Shown in pieces: positions 50,794 through 60,900 of a DNA stretch of 64,000 nucleotides (the stretch's first letter is position 1; the number at the start of each line of letters is the position of its first letter). The stretch comes from CBDDHT01 sp965228615 (GTDB lineage: Bacteria > Pseudomonadota > Alphaproteobacteria > Rhizobiales > Methyloligellaceae). A program made the translations under genes and the position numbers. The notes beneath the pieces were generated by a model. It saw only the letters and a program-made list of their open reading frames with translations, did no database searches and was not told the DNA's origin. The DNA is taken from positions 3,162,001 to 3,226,000 of the forward strand of contig CBDDHT010000004.1 in assembly GCA_965228615.1 (NCBI GenBank), in the 5' to 3' direction.

Positions 50794-52119
50794 ATGCTTT
50801 GGAACCAACTTGCAGAACCGGTCGTCGAACTCGGTTGGAGTTTCTACGCGCCGGTTATACTTTTTCTTGTGATGATTGCACTTGGCGTGCCGGTCTGGGC
50901 CGCCATTGGAGCCAGCGCTACGGCTATGCTGGTAATCTCGGAAGTTCTTCCTCTGTCACTTCTGGGTGAATCTCTGTTTGACGGAATCGACCACTTTGCT
51001 CTGACGGCGGTGCCGCTGTTCATTTTGACCGGCGACGTTCTGGTTCGAACCGGACTCAGCCGGAAATTTCTCGATGTCGCTGATGCTTTGACCCAATGGG
51101 CTCGCGGCGGTTTCGGATCGGCGACGGTGCTTGTGTGCGGAATGTTCTCCGCAATCTCGGGGTCCGATGCCGCAGGCGCGGCAGCCGTCGGGCGCATGAC
51201 GATCGCCCGGCTGGTGGAAAGCGGCTACCCACGCCCCTATGCCTGTGCATTGGTCGCGGCAGGCGCGTGCACCGGTATCCTGATCCCACCGTCCATCGCC
51301 TATATCGTCATTGGCTTGGTTTTGGGAATTTCGGCCTCGACCCTGTTCCAGGCTGCACTGATCCCCGGCCTGTTGATCCTAGGATCCATCCTGGTCACCA
51401 ATATCGTTGTCAATCGCCGGCATGCTTATGAGACCGGCGGGCTCATGAGTTTCTCGGAATGGGCCAAGAATCTCGGCGCATCGATCAAGAGCGGGTGGTA
51501 TGCGTTTCTTGTCCCGGGCATCATCTTTTATGGGATTTTCTCCGGCCGATTAACGCCGACGGAAGCCGGCGCGACGGCCGTCGTCGTGACCATCATCCTT
51601 GGTTTCATGCTCGGCACGCTAAAGCTCAAGGATTTTCCGGCGATGATGGTGAGTTCGGCGAAGGTGAACGGTGTCATTCTGCCAATTATCGCCATGTCGC
51701 TGCCGCTGGCACAGGCTCTGGCTGCACTCGGTGTGCCGCAGGGCTTCGTTCATGCCGTCACGTCTCTCACCGAAAATCCATATGTTCTGATCCTGCTCAT
51801 GATCGGCATTCTGATCGCGGCCGGCTGCGTAATGGAGACGACGCCGAACATCGTCATTCTTGCGCCGATCCTCAAACCGCTGGCCGACGAAATCGGCATG
51901 CACGAAATCCAGTTCTGCATTATGATGATTACGGCTCTTGGTGTCGGGTTTATCACGCCACCACTCGGTCTCAATCTGTTCGTGGTTTCAGGACTGACCG
52001 GCGAGTCTATACTCAAGATTGCGGCACGCGCCGTGCCGTTCGTTTTCTTCATGCTCATCGTGACATTGATGATTGGCTACTTGCCGGCAATCTCAACCAC
52101 GCTGTTGAGTACAAATTAG
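50794..52119 (+). CDS. dctM: TRAP transporter large membrane subunit (DctM)
   Basis: This 441-residue protein is the sodium-coupled transport subunit. Twelve or so helices are predicted, with the family marks PLFILTGDVLVRTGLSRKFL, FGSATVLVCGMFSAISGSDA and ACTGILIPPSIAYIVIGLV. The second half repeats similar signatures (GRLTPTEAGATAVVVTIILG and MHEIQFCIMMITALGVGFIT with LGLNLFV following). The start has GGGAGG a few bases ahead. It follows dctQ directly and precedes the dehydrogenase gene by 99 nt. The order DctP-Q-M is standard for this class of carriers. Confidence 0.96.
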   Translation: MLWNQLAEPVVELGWSFYAPVILFLVMIALGVPVWAAIGASATAMLVISEVLPLSLLGESLFDGIDHFALTAVPLFILTGDVLVRTGLSRKFLDVADALTQWARGGFGSATVLVCGMFSAISGSDAAGAAAVGRMTIARLVESGYPRPYACALVAAGACTGILIPPSIAYIVIGLVLGISASTLFQAALIPGLLILGSILVTNIVVNRRHAYETGGLMSFSEWAKNLGASIKSGWYAFLVPGIIFYGIFSGRLTPTEAGATAVVVTIILGFMLGTLKLKDFPAMMVSSAKVNGVILPIIAMSLPLAQALAALGVPQGFVHAVTSLTENPYVLILLMIGILIAAGCVMETTPNIVILAPILKPLADEIGMHEIQFCIMMITALGVGFITPPLGLNLFVVSGLTGESILKIAARAVPFVFFMLIVTLMIGYLPAISTTLLSTN

Positions 52120-52218
52120 AGCAATGTGCATCCAATCCGGTGCATAGCGAAATCGATCAACCTGCATTCTTTCGTTTTCGATCGTTTGCAGGTTGATCCA
52201 GGGAGACACAGTTCAGCT

Positions 52219-53526
52219 ATGACGATCGAATACCTCAAGAAAGCACCCAAAACGTCGACAACCGACGCATCCGACGTGCGTGCGACAGTCCAGAGCATCC
52301 TCGACGACATCGAAAGTGGCGGAGAGGACAAAGCGAAGGAATATGCCGCAAAATTCGACAAATATGACGGCAATGTCGTGCTGACCCGCGATGAGATTGA
52401 CGCAGCCACCGACCAGCTCTCTCAAAAACTGAAGGACGACATTCGCTTCGCCCGCGACAATGTCAGAAAATTCGCGGAAGCCCAGAAAGGGACCATTACC
52501 GACTTCGAATTGGAGGTCAGACCCGGGTTGATTGCAGGGCAGAAGAGCATCGTCTGTCAGGCAGCGGGCTGCTATGTCCCAGGCGGCCGCTATAGTCATG
52601 TCGCGTCCGCCATCATGACAGTCACGACAGCCAAAGTCGCAGGCTGTGAGCATATTTCGGCGTGTTCGCCACCGAGGCCTGAGATTGGTATAAATCCGGC
52701 CATCATCTACACATCCGACATCTGCGGCGCCGATACGATCTTGGCAATGGGCGGCGTACAGGGTGTTGCTTCCATGACGTTCGGACTATTCGGCCTGCCT
52801 CAAGCAGACATCCTCGTAGGCCCCGGCAACCAGTTCGTGGCCGAGGCAAAACGTATCCTCTTTGGCCGGGTCGGGATCGATATGTTTGCCGGGCCGACCG
52901 ACAGCCTGATACTTGCGGACGAAAAAGCAGACCCGCTTATCGTAGCAGCCGACCTCGTCGGTCAGGCCGAGCACGGCTACAACTCACCGGTTTGGCTCGC
53001 GACCACGAGCCGGCCGCTGGCGGAGAGGGTCATGGAGCTCGTGCCCGAGCTGATCAACGACCTTCCGACAACAAATGCAGAGAATGCCGCCGCAGCATGG
53101 CGCGACTTTGCCGAAGTCATTCTGTGCGATACCCGCGAGGAAGTCGCTCAGGTTGCCGACGATATTGCCCCCGAACATCTCACGGTGCAGGCAGACGATC
53201 TTGATTGGTGGCTCGGCAGACTCAAATGCTACGGCTCCTTGTTCCTTGGAGAAGAGACCACGGTCGCTTTTGGCGACAAGGCCTCCGGTACCAACCATGT
53301 TCTCCCAACTTCGCGTGCGGCACGCTACACAGGTGGTCTGTCGGTGCACAAATTCATGAAGATCGTCACATGGCAGCGCTCTACCCGTGAAGGGGCCCGG
53401 CCGGTTGCCGAAGCCACTGCCCGGATCTCACGGCTGGAGGGCATGGAGGGTCACGCACGGACCGCCGATGCCAGGCTGGCAAAGTACTTTCCTGACGAGA
53501 AGTTCGATCTCACTGCGGACGCTTAG
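52219..53526 (+). CDS. hpsN: HisD-family dehydrogenase, sulfopropanediol 3-dehydrogenase-like
   Basis: From the ATG at 52219 the protein has 435 residues. It is a histidinol-dehydrogenase homologue with NAD-binding and zinc motifs: QAAGCYVPGGRYSHVASAIM, GPGNQFVAEAKRILFGRVG, the zinc ligands in VGQAEHGYNSP, catalytic-type DIAPEHLTVQ and the end AGTNHVLP-like TNHVLPTSRAARYTG. The opening MTIEYLKKA and the overall sequence resemble HpsN, which oxidises 2,3-dihydroxypropane-1-sulfonate to sulfolactate. The TRAP transporter and LacI context supports catabolism rather than histidine synthesis. The substrate is an inference. No sulfolactate lyase gene is present in the window. Confidence 0.78.
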   Translation: MTIEYLKKAPKTSTTDASDVRATVQSILDDIESGGEDKAKEYAAKFDKYDGNVVLTRDEIDAATDQLSQKLKDDIRFARDNVRKFAEAQKGTITDFELEVRPGLIAGQKSIVCQAAGCYVPGGRYSHVASAIMTVTTAKVAGCEHISACSPPRPEIGINPAIIYTSDICGADTILAMGGVQGVASMTFGLFGLPQADILVGPGNQFVAEAKRILFGRVGIDMFAGPTDSLILADEKADPLIVAADLVGQAEHGYNSPVWLATTSRPLAERVMELVPELINDLPTTNAENAAAAWRDFAEVILCDTREEVAQVADDIAPEHLTVQADDLDWWLGRLKCYGSLFLGEETTVAFGDKASGTNHVLPTSRAARYTGGLSVHKFMKIVTWQRSTREGARPVAEATARISRLEGMEGHARTADARLAKYFPDEKFDLTADA

Positions 53527-53614
53527 GTTCCGGCAGAACCTGCCTACACTCTGACAGGGGCGCGACTCGATAGGCGATCGGGTTGCTCCCTGCCAGAACA
53601 GGCCGTCAGCCTCC

Positions 53615-54508
53615 CTATTGGGAACGCAGCTTGGGATCGAGCACGTCTCGGACCGCATCGCCGAACATGTTGAAACCGAACACTGCCAGGCTGATCGCAA
53701 CTCCGGGCCAGATCGCCAGCCAGGGTGCACTTTCAACATATTCCTCAGCGCCGCCCTGAAGCATGAGCCCCCATGCCGGGGTCGGCTCCTGTACGCCGAG
53801 ACCGAGATAGGAAAGCGATGCTTCCAGCAGGATGGCATGGCCGATGAACGTGGTCAGCATGATCAGATAGGGCGCCATGACGTTGGGAACGATGTGACGT
53901 AGCACGATCCGCGCGACCGAGAAGCCATTGGCCCGTGCCGCGTCGATAAATGGCATCTGGCGTATGGCGAGAGCGCTTGACCGGACCACACGAGCGCAAT
54001 CGGGAATGAAGGGAATCGTAATAGCGATAATGACGTTTGTCGTGCTTGGGCCAAAGATAGAAACGATTGCCAGCGCCATGATGATCAGTGGAAAGGCCTG
54101 GAAGACATCGCTCACACGCTGAAAGACCAGATCGATACGACCGCCGAGGTAAGCACTGGTCACGCCAAGAACGAGGCCGATGGTCGAACCGAAAATCGCT
54201 GCCGTACATCCGACGAACAGCGCCGTTCGCGCTCCATAGAGAATACGCGTCAGGATATCGCGGCCGAACTGGTCGGTTCCCAGCAGATACTCCGCCCCTG
54301 GAGGCTGAAGCATATTTTGGAACGCAACCCCCTCGGGATCATGCCCTGTGATGTAAGGTGCAAAGACACCCATGAATATGATGCACACGACGATGAAAAA
54401 GCCCAGCGCGCCGATTGGCTGCCTGATCATCAAACTGAACGCCGTCTGCCAGATCCCCTTGCGGTCGTCCAACCCTTCAAGCGCAGGCGCAGCATCCAGA
54501 TTCGCCAT
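53615..54508 (-). CDS. Orphan peptide/nickel-type ABC transporter permease (DppC family)
   Basis: The ATG at 54508, with GAGG about 9 nt upstream, gives 297 residues. It has the N-terminal short domain and first helix of DppC/OppC proteins (PIGALGFFIVVCIIFMGVFA), GAEYLLGTDQFGRDILTRIL, and the EAA permease loop IDAARANGFSVARIVLRHIV followed by PN. The end GDAVRDVLDPKLR is also typical. Such permeases work with DppB, two ATPases and a binding protein. None of these partners is next to it, and the upstream DNA holds a cydB remnant. It may be a survivor of a larger operon. The protein itself looks intact. Confidence 0.85.
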   Translation of the reverse strand: MANLDAAPALEGLDDRKGIWQTAFSLMIRQPIGALGFFIVVCIIFMGVFAPYITGHDPEGVAFQNMLQPPGAEYLLGTDQFGRDILTRILYGARTALFVGCTAAIFGSTIGLVLGVTSAYLGGRIDLVFQRVSDVFQAFPLIIMALAIVSIFGPSTTNVIIAITIPFIPDCARVVRSSALAIRQMPFIDAARANGFSVARIVLRHIVPNVMAPYLIMLTTFIGHAILLEASLSYLGLGVQEPTPAWGLMLQGGAEEYVESAPWLAIWPGVAISLAVFGFNMFGDAVRDVLDPKLRSQ

Positions 54509-54681
54509 AACGGTCGACCTCATTTTCTAAACCAAAAAAAACCATCATCTTCCAGCTTGGTTCGGCTCGAAAAATGGGGCGGTTCGAGCTTGCCTGCGAC
54601 ATAGCGGCGTTGCAATCGGACTCCAGGAAAGCGCGACGAAATGCGCACCCGACCTGATCCAATGGATTGGGCTTGATATAC

Positions 54682-54948
54682 CTAGTGATATCCTCTGTCG
54701 GCCGTTACTTTCGCTCTGAAGATCCAATAGGAGAATGCGGTGTAGGTCAGGACTATCGGGATGAAAATCACGAATCCCCTGAGCATGAATTTCCGAGTGA
54801 CAATGGGTGAGGACGCTTCGCAGATGCTTATAGTGTGCGGGATGATGTTCGGCCACGCGCTGATTGCAAGCCCGCCACTACCGAGCCAGAATAAAAAACA
54901 TAGAAAGTGGCAATGGCACCAATTCGGTTCGCCGCTCGTTGTTCTATG
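54682..54948 (-). pseudogene. cydB: 3' remnant of cydB (cytochrome bd oxidase subunit II)
   Basis: On the minus strand, 88 codons end at TAG (54684-54682). The last 60 read as CydB's C terminus: LGSGGLAISAWPNIIPHTIS, then TRKFMLRGFVIFIPIVLTYT, AFSYWIFRAKVTAD and RGYH, which matches the family end with one change from EGYH. No start codon or upstream part exists. The fragment continues in the same frame after the stop of the universal stress protein gene. It is best read as the tail left by a deletion that removed most of a cydAB operon and joined the stress gene. Confidence 0.85.
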
Positions 54949-55434
54949 TCACTTGACAGCGATGCAGGTGCAATCCGCCTTTTCAAAGACGACACTCGAA
55001 ACGCTACCCAACGCCGAAGCTTCAGACCGGCTTGCGCCGCGACATCCCATGACAATCGTATTGGCACCGCTCCGATTTCGCGCGACCAAAATGCACTCGG
55101 CAGGCGCGCCACGCTCAATCGCCAGGACATCGACATCGAGGTCTTGCCGGGCCGCTCTGGCAGCAGCCTGATCTAGTATCGCCTTACCGACGGCATGAAG
55201 CGCGTATTCGGGGACAGGCTTTGCGGATCGATCGATTTCCTTGAGCGTTTCTTCCAGATCCTGGTCGAATGATCCTGCAACGTCCATCTTGAGAAACTCA
55301 TCTGCCGATCGATGCTCGGCAAGAACGTGCAGCAGCGCGATGCGACCGTCGTGCTTGGCGGCAAGATCGCACGCAATGCGAAGCGCCTTTAACGCATGGC
55401 CGGAACCGTCGATCGGAACGAGAATCGTATACAT
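54949..55434 (-). CDS. Universal stress protein (UspA family)
   Basis: The ATG at 55434 has AGGAGGGG upstream and gives 161 residues. An earlier frame start at 55500 would cover the promoter. UspA marks are the N-terminal strand MYTILVPIDGSGHALKALRI, LLHVLAEHR, and the ATP-binding pattern G-2X-G-9X-G-S/T in VMGCRGASRSEASALGSVSS, followed by VVFEKADCTCIAVK. Universal stress proteins of this class are often controlled by Fnr-type regulators and linked to low-oxygen survival. A FNR-like box and -10-like hexamer lie upstream. The stop TGA at 54949-54951 is followed by the cydB remnant in the same frame. Confidence 0.93.
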   Translation of the reverse strand: MYTILVPIDGSGHALKALRIACDLAAKHDGRIALLHVLAEHRSADEFLKMDVAGSFDQDLEETLKEIDRSAKPVPEYALHAVGKAILDQAAARAARQDLDVDVLAIERGAPAECILVARNRSGANTIVMGCRGASRSEASALGSVSSVVFEKADCTCIAVK

Positions 55435-55458
55435 AGGACCATACCCCTCCTGCTTGTG

Positions 55459-55500
55459 ATGATATCCTAATGGCGCAGCTTTTACTTTGATGCTGAGCAA
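55459..55500 (-). promoter_or_regulatory. FNR-like class II promoter upstream of universal stress protein gene
   Basis: TTGATGCTGAGCAA (55487-55500) is one change from TTGAT-N4-ATCAA. A -10-like TATCAT on the minus strand (55464-55459) lies 32 bp from its centre, the class II distance also seen before ppk1 and the Crp/Fnr gene. The ribosome site AGGAGGGG is further downstream. Control by the Crp/Fnr protein is inferred. Confidence 0.5.
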
Positions 55501-55595
55501 GAAAATTTGCCCGGACGCGCTGACGCTTTTCGGGCAATTTCAGGACAGATGATGTCTATGGCCCTGATTGAGATGAGGGCCGAGGCCGTCGAGCG

Positions 55596-56402
55596 CTATT
55601 TCGCTGCATTGTCGCACAGGCGTGGTATCAGTGCGGAGGCCGTCCCAACGAGTGACAGACCTTCGCCATGCGCTTCCGGGTCGATGTGAACGATGCTGGC
55701 CCCGGCGTTTTGGGCATTTGTAACAAGGCCTGCCGCCGGCATAACGGTCCTAGACGTTCCAACTACCACCATGCAATCGCAGGTGCGGATTGCCTCCTCA
55801 GCGGCTTGCCATGGTTGCTTCGGCAGCGACTGTCCGAAGAGCACAACATTCGGTATCCATAAGCCGGAGAAAGCCAGGCGAATGACAGGGCTCATCGCGC
55901 GGAACATTCGGATTTTTCCAGACTTGCGGAGCCTGAGAGGATCGAGCTGATCCAAAGTCTGCTGCATCTGGTCCCGCGACAATCGGCGGACACTTCGTGA
56001 GATCGGGTTCACGGTCTCGAACATGGTCCCGTGGAGTTCCTGAACGTTTTCCGAACCGGCACGTTGATGAAGACCATCCACATTCTGGGTAAGGACAGTC
56101 ACCGCCTTGCGTTCCTGCAAGGCAGCGATCGCCGAATGCGCCGGGCCGGGTTCAGCCGTCAGGAGCGGTTCGATGAAATCATAGAGAAAGCAGGCGAAGA
56201 GTTGCGGCTGTAGACGGGCAACAGTCAGCAGGCCGCGCAGATTCCCAAAGACCTCCGGTGGATACTTGCTCCAAAGACCGTCCTGATCACGAAATGTGGG
56301 AATGCCGCACTCGGACGAGATCCCCGCGCCAGTGAGGAAGACGACTGATTTGGCGGCATCCAGCTCGGCCTGCGCCGCGCGGAATTTTCTCTCGCAAACC
56401 AT
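55596..56402 (-). CDS. Sirtuin (Sir2) family protein without zinc-binding cysteines
   Basis: This 268-residue protein carries the NAD-site motifs FLTGAGISSECGIPTFRDQD and TQNVDGLHQRAG, the catalytic His in QELHGTMFE and the second Rossmann motif VVVGTSRTVMPAAGL. Normal Sir2 proteins have a zinc ribbon of two C-x-x-C pairs after the catalytic His. Here that stretch (NPISRSVRRLSRDQMQQTL and following) has no cysteine, and the usual FGE is FGQ. It may therefore use another fold stabiliser or another reaction, such as NAD cleavage or ADP-ribosyl transfer. The gene stands alone on the minus strand. Substrate and role are not known. Confidence 0.82.
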   Translation of the reverse strand: MVCERKFRAAQAELDAAKSVVFLTGAGISSECGIPTFRDQDGLWSKYPPEVFGNLRGLLTVARLQPQLFACFLYDFIEPLLTAEPGPAHSAIAALQERKAVTVLTQNVDGLHQRAGSENVQELHGTMFETVNPISRSVRRLSRDQMQQTLDQLDPLRLRKSGKIRMFRAMSPVIRLAFSGLWIPNVVLFGQSLPKQPWQAAEEAIRTCDCMVVVGTSRTVMPAAGLVTNAQNAGASIVHIDPEAHGEGLSLVGTASALIPRLCDNAAK

Positions 56403-56478
56403 GATATCTCCGGATCCAGACCGGTTCCGATAGCGTCAAGATGGGAATCGCGATCAGTGTAAGCAAGATCGATGCAGG

Positions 56479-57870
56479 TCAGCGTGCCTTTGCCGCCTCA
56501 CGCACCGTCATCATGATGGCCAGTCCGGCGAAGATGAAAACGAGCACAGTCCCGATCCCGAGTCTTTGGCTGCCCGTCCAGGCTGTGACACTGCCAACAA
56601 GCAACGGCGCCGCAAAAGCTGTGATCTTCCCTGAGAATGCATAGAGTCCGAAAAACTCGTTCCGCATGTTTGCCGGCGCCAGACGCGCAAAATAGGAGCG
56701 GCTTGCCGACTGCAACGGGCCGGCCACCAGACCGAGTAGAACTGCAAATGCAAGATAAACATGCTCGGCCGGCGAAGAGAATGTGCTGCTTCCGGGCACC
56801 TTCGGTGTCACATCAACCACAAACAAGACGCTTTTGGCATCCACCGAAATCACACCGATGGCGCCAACGGCCAGACCAAGCAACGTTGCAATAATCACGG
56901 TCCGTGCGCCGAACTTGTCATCCAGGATACCGCCTACGAATGCGCCGATTGCTCCGGTGATCGTAAGGAGAATGCCGAACATACCGAGATCGACCGTCCG
57001 CCAGCCAAAGACGGAAGCGGCATAAAGACCGCCAAAGGCAAAGATTGCACCAAGGCCATCCGCATAGAGCATTCGCGCAACGAGAAAACGCATCGCCCCG
57101 GCATAGTGCTTAAGATGCAGGAATGTCTCCGTGAGCTGCTTCAGACCGGCCCGAATAGCAGAGCCGGCGCTTGCACCCGTCCCAGGGCTATCCGGCGTGA
57201 ATAGGAAAAGCGGAACGACAAATATCAGATACCAGACTGCCGAAAACGGCCCGATGATCCGGTCTCCTTCCCGCGCCGCGCCGTCGAGTGGCAATAACGG
57301 CGTTATGCCGAGCATCGTCTTCCCGGTCTCAGGATCCGCAACCAACAGACCTGCGGCAACGGCAAGACTGACCAATCCCCCCAGATAACCCACCGCCCAT
57401 CCCGTCCCGCTCAAACGGCCGAGTGCGTCCTCCGAGACGAGATCCGCCATCATGGCATTGGTGAACACGGTCGTGATTTCAGCCGCGACAAGGGCAACGA
57501 CCAGACCTATGGCCACAACCAGCAACCGTTCTTCGGCTCCGGGTGCCGCCAGCCATAGACTGCAAAGTCCAACAACCATGAGCACCGATAGTATGGCGAT
57601 CCAAATCTTACGCCGCCCTGTAACGTCGGCGACAGCGCCTATGACAGGACTTGCGAATGCCACCAAAAGCCCCGAACCGGCGATCAGATATCCCCATACC
57701 GCCTGCCCCTGAACGGAATCGACAAAGAACCCGCTTGCAAAATACGGGGCGAACAAAAATGTCAGGACTAAGGTATATACCGGCTGCGATGCCCAGTCGA
57801 ATAAGACCCAACCGGCGACGCCGGCCCTGTTGGTAGGAAATGATGGAGTTTCGGGCGATGACGTCGTCAT
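56479..57870 (-). CDS. UMF1/Atg22-like MFS transporter
   Basis: This 463-residue transporter has twelve predicted helices and the UMF1 family signature near the start: AGWVLFDWASQPVYTLVLTF. Other marks are VIGAVADVTGRRKIWIA (the MFS loop between helices 2 and 3), a mid-sequence cytoplasmic loop with FLHLKHYAGAMRFLVARMLY, FGGLYAASVFGW and RSYFARLAPANMRNEFFGLY. The last belongs to a later helix with the conserved R-x-F-x-A-R-L-x-P pattern. The substrate is unknown, and yeast relatives export amino acids from vacuoles. The gene is separate from the large glutamate dehydrogenase gene by 31 nt on the same strand. Confidence 0.88.
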   Translation of the reverse strand: MTTSSPETPSFPTNRAGVAGWVLFDWASQPVYTLVLTFLFAPYFASGFFVDSVQGQAVWGYLIAGSGLLVAFASPVIGAVADVTGRRKIWIAILSVLMVVGLCSLWLAAPGAEERLLVVAIGLVVALVAAEITTVFTNAMMADLVSEDALGRLSGTGWAVGYLGGLVSLAVAAGLLVADPETGKTMLGITPLLPLDGAAREGDRIIGPFSAVWYLIFVVPLFLFTPDSPGTGASAGSAIRAGLKQLTETFLHLKHYAGAMRFLVARMLYADGLGAIFAFGGLYAASVFGWRTVDLGMFGILLTITGAIGAFVGGILDDKFGARTVIIATLLGLAVGAIGVISVDAKSVLFVVDVTPKVPGSSTFSSPAEHVYLAFAVLLGLVAGPLQSASRSYFARLAPANMRNEFFGLYAFSGKITAFAAPLLVGSVTAWTGSQRLGIGTVLVFIFAGLAIMMTVREAAKAR

Positions 57871-57901
57871 GCCATCGCCCTATAGGTGAATTGTGTCCGT
57901 C

Positions 57902-60900
57902 TCAAGCCGGCACAAGGTCACGCAGATGCGTGACGGCAACGGTCAGCCGCGACAGCGTCAAATCGCCGCCATCAAGAATTTCATCGATAGCCGAACGGGC
58001 ACGATCGACGGCGGACTTGTTGGCGCTATACCACTCGTCGAACAAAGCCTGCTTGCTGTCCGCACTCCGCACAACATCCTGTGTGATTCCGCGAAGCGCC
58101 GCCGACAGAGCTCCCGACATGCTGTTGATCGCCAGCCGGTCAAAATAGTCGTTGACCGCCAGTCCTTCGCCGGCATGGCGAAGTGAGGAAAGACGGAAGA
58201 AGTCGCCGGCAGCGGAGTAGACTGCCGCCATCTCGAGCACAGGCCGCCCAGTCATTTCGGCGACATAGGAGATATCGGGTGCGTCGACAAGTACATCGAG
58301 CCTGGCGAGCGACATCGCCAACTCCTTATCGATCCCTTTGGATTCGAGCGCGGAGGCTGTTTCGGCAAGCGCTTCGATCTGGGAAACCGGCAAGCAGTCA
58401 TCGAATCCTTCTGTGATCGTGACCATGCCGTCGCGATACAGTTTGATCCCCTCAGAGAGCCCGTCATCGAGATTGGTGTGCCTGAGGAACCAGGCTGTTT
58501 TCAGCCGCAAGAGATCCTGAATCTTCAGATAGAGATCCAGCTGCAGTTGTCCGGAGATGCGGTTGTCCAGCTTGTCGATGGCTTCATAAAGCGAACCAAG
58601 GTCATAGACTGCCGTGGCAGCGGTGAAAGCAAGCGCAATATCTTCGGCAGCATGCCCCGTCTCATCTTTCAGGCGAACATACATCGTCGAGCCGCCACGA
58701 TTGATAATGGCATTGGCCAGGTCTGTTGCGATAATCTCCCGTCGAAGGCGATGTGTCTTGATCTCGTCGGGATAGTGCTCCCTCAATTTCTCGGGGAAAT
58801 ATGTTTCGAGGGACTGTTCGAAATACGGATCGTCCGGCACCTGCGATTCGATCAGAGCGTTGTAGAGATCGATTTTGCCATAGGCCAGGAGGACCGCCAG
58901 TTCGGGCCTGGAGAGGGGCTCGCCTTGCGCCTGCCGCTCTGCAATTTCACCGTCGCTCGGCAATCCTTCGACCGGTCGATCCAATAGATCGCGGCGCTCG
59001 AGGTCGCGCATCAGGCGTGTCTGAAAACCCAAGTCCGAAAGGCCCCGGCGCTCTATGAGGCTTATTGCAAGTGACTGCAGATAGTTATTGAGCAGACAAG
59101 ATTCTGCAACCTGCTCCGTCATCTCGGCAAGGAAAACATTGCGCTCTTCCAACGTGAGCTTGCCCGCCTCCATGGCTTGGCCCAGCGCAATCTTGATGTT
59201 GACTTCAAGATCCGACGAGTTCACCCCGGCGGAATTGTCGATTGCATCTGTGTTCACCCGGCCTCCCGCCGCTGCGAACTCGATGCGGGCGGCTTGCGTC
59301 ATCCCAAGGTTTGCACCTTCGCCCACGACCTTGAAGTTGAGCTCTCGGGCTGTGACACGTAACGCATCATTTGCTCGATCACCGGCATCTTCATCCGTTT
59401 CACCCTTTGCCCGAACATAGGTGCCGATACCACCAAACCATAAGAGATCGGCTTCGGCTTGCAGCAAAGCCCGGATCAGCTGGTTCGGCGTAACGCTCTG
59501 CTCTTCGATACCCGTCATCTGTCGAATGGCATCGGTCAGTTTGATGGACTTCGCGCTTCTCGGGAAAATTCCGCCGCCTTCGCTGATCAGATCCTTGTTG
59601 TAGTCCTGCCAAGTGCAGCGTGCGATATCGAAAAGACGTTTCCGCTCCTCCCATGTAGGACCGGGATCCGGGTCCGGATCGATGAAGATATCGCGATGGT
59701 CGAACGCGGCCAGCAGTTTGGTCGCCTTCGACAACAACATACCGTTGCCGAACACATCGCCCGACATATCTCCAACGCCAATGACGGTGAAAGGTTCTGC
59801 CTGGATGTCCCTGTCCATCTCGCGGAAATGGCGCTTGACGCACTCCCATCCGCCGCGCGCCGTAATACCCATTTTCTTATGGTCGTAGCCGGCAGAGCCG
59901 CCTGACGCGAAAGCATCACCAAGCCAGAAGTTCCGCGATGTCGAAATCGCGTTGGCCGTATCCGAAAGCGTTGCCGTGCCCTTATCCGCGGCCACGACAA
60001 GATAGGGGTCGTTGTCGTCGTGGCGAACGACCTTCTCCGGATTGATGACGTCGGGGCCAGAAAGATTGTCGGTGATCGAGAGAAGCGAAGAGACGAAGAG
60101 CTTGTAGGCCTCGACCGCTTCGGCCTGCACGTCCTCGCGCGAACCTCCGACAGGAAGCTTTTTGGGTACAAAACCGCCTTTGGAACCCGACGGAATGATC
60201 ACGACATTCTTGACCTGCTGTGCCTTAGCGAGACCGAGCACTTCTGTTCGGAAGTCCTGCGCCCGGTCTGACCATCGCAAGCCGCCGCGGGCAATCGGTC
60301 CGCCGCGCAGATGGATCCCCTCGACGCGCGGCGAATAGACCGAGATCTCCCGGTAGGGTCGCGGCGATGGTGCGCCCTCGACCAGCTTGCTATCGAACTT
60401 GAAGGCTATCGTTGGCGGCAGCGTTCCATCGTCGCCGATCTGGTAAAAATTCGTTCGCAAGGTCGAGCGAACCAGATTGAGGAAATGGCGGAGAATGCGA
60501 TCCTCATCAAGGCTCGGAATCTCCTCGAGTGCGCTCTCGATCCGATCGACGATCTGCTTTTCTGCCTCGTCGGCCGGCAGAGATCCAGCCGGTTGGTTCG
60601 GATCCAACCGCAGGCGGAACAATTCCATAAGAGACTTGGTTACATCCGTGTGGCGAACCAGTGTATCGGACATATAGGCTTGTCCGAATGGAACCCGGAT
60701 TTGCCTAAGATACGATCCATATGCACGGATCGCCGCAGCTTCACGCCAGTCGAGCCCTGCCTTGAAGACCAATCGGTTGTAGTGGTCGTTATCCGCATCG
60801 CCGCGCCAGACGGCCAAGAAGCAATTCTCCAGCGGCGTACCATAAACATCCAGATCGATCGGTTCGCCGTCGATCGTCTCGAGTACGACATCGTTGAAGC

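Noticed and set aside
54545..54856. 103-codon minus-strand frame as a gene
   Set aside because: It is out of frame with the cydB remnant that explains this DNA. It has no start signal and no family likeness.
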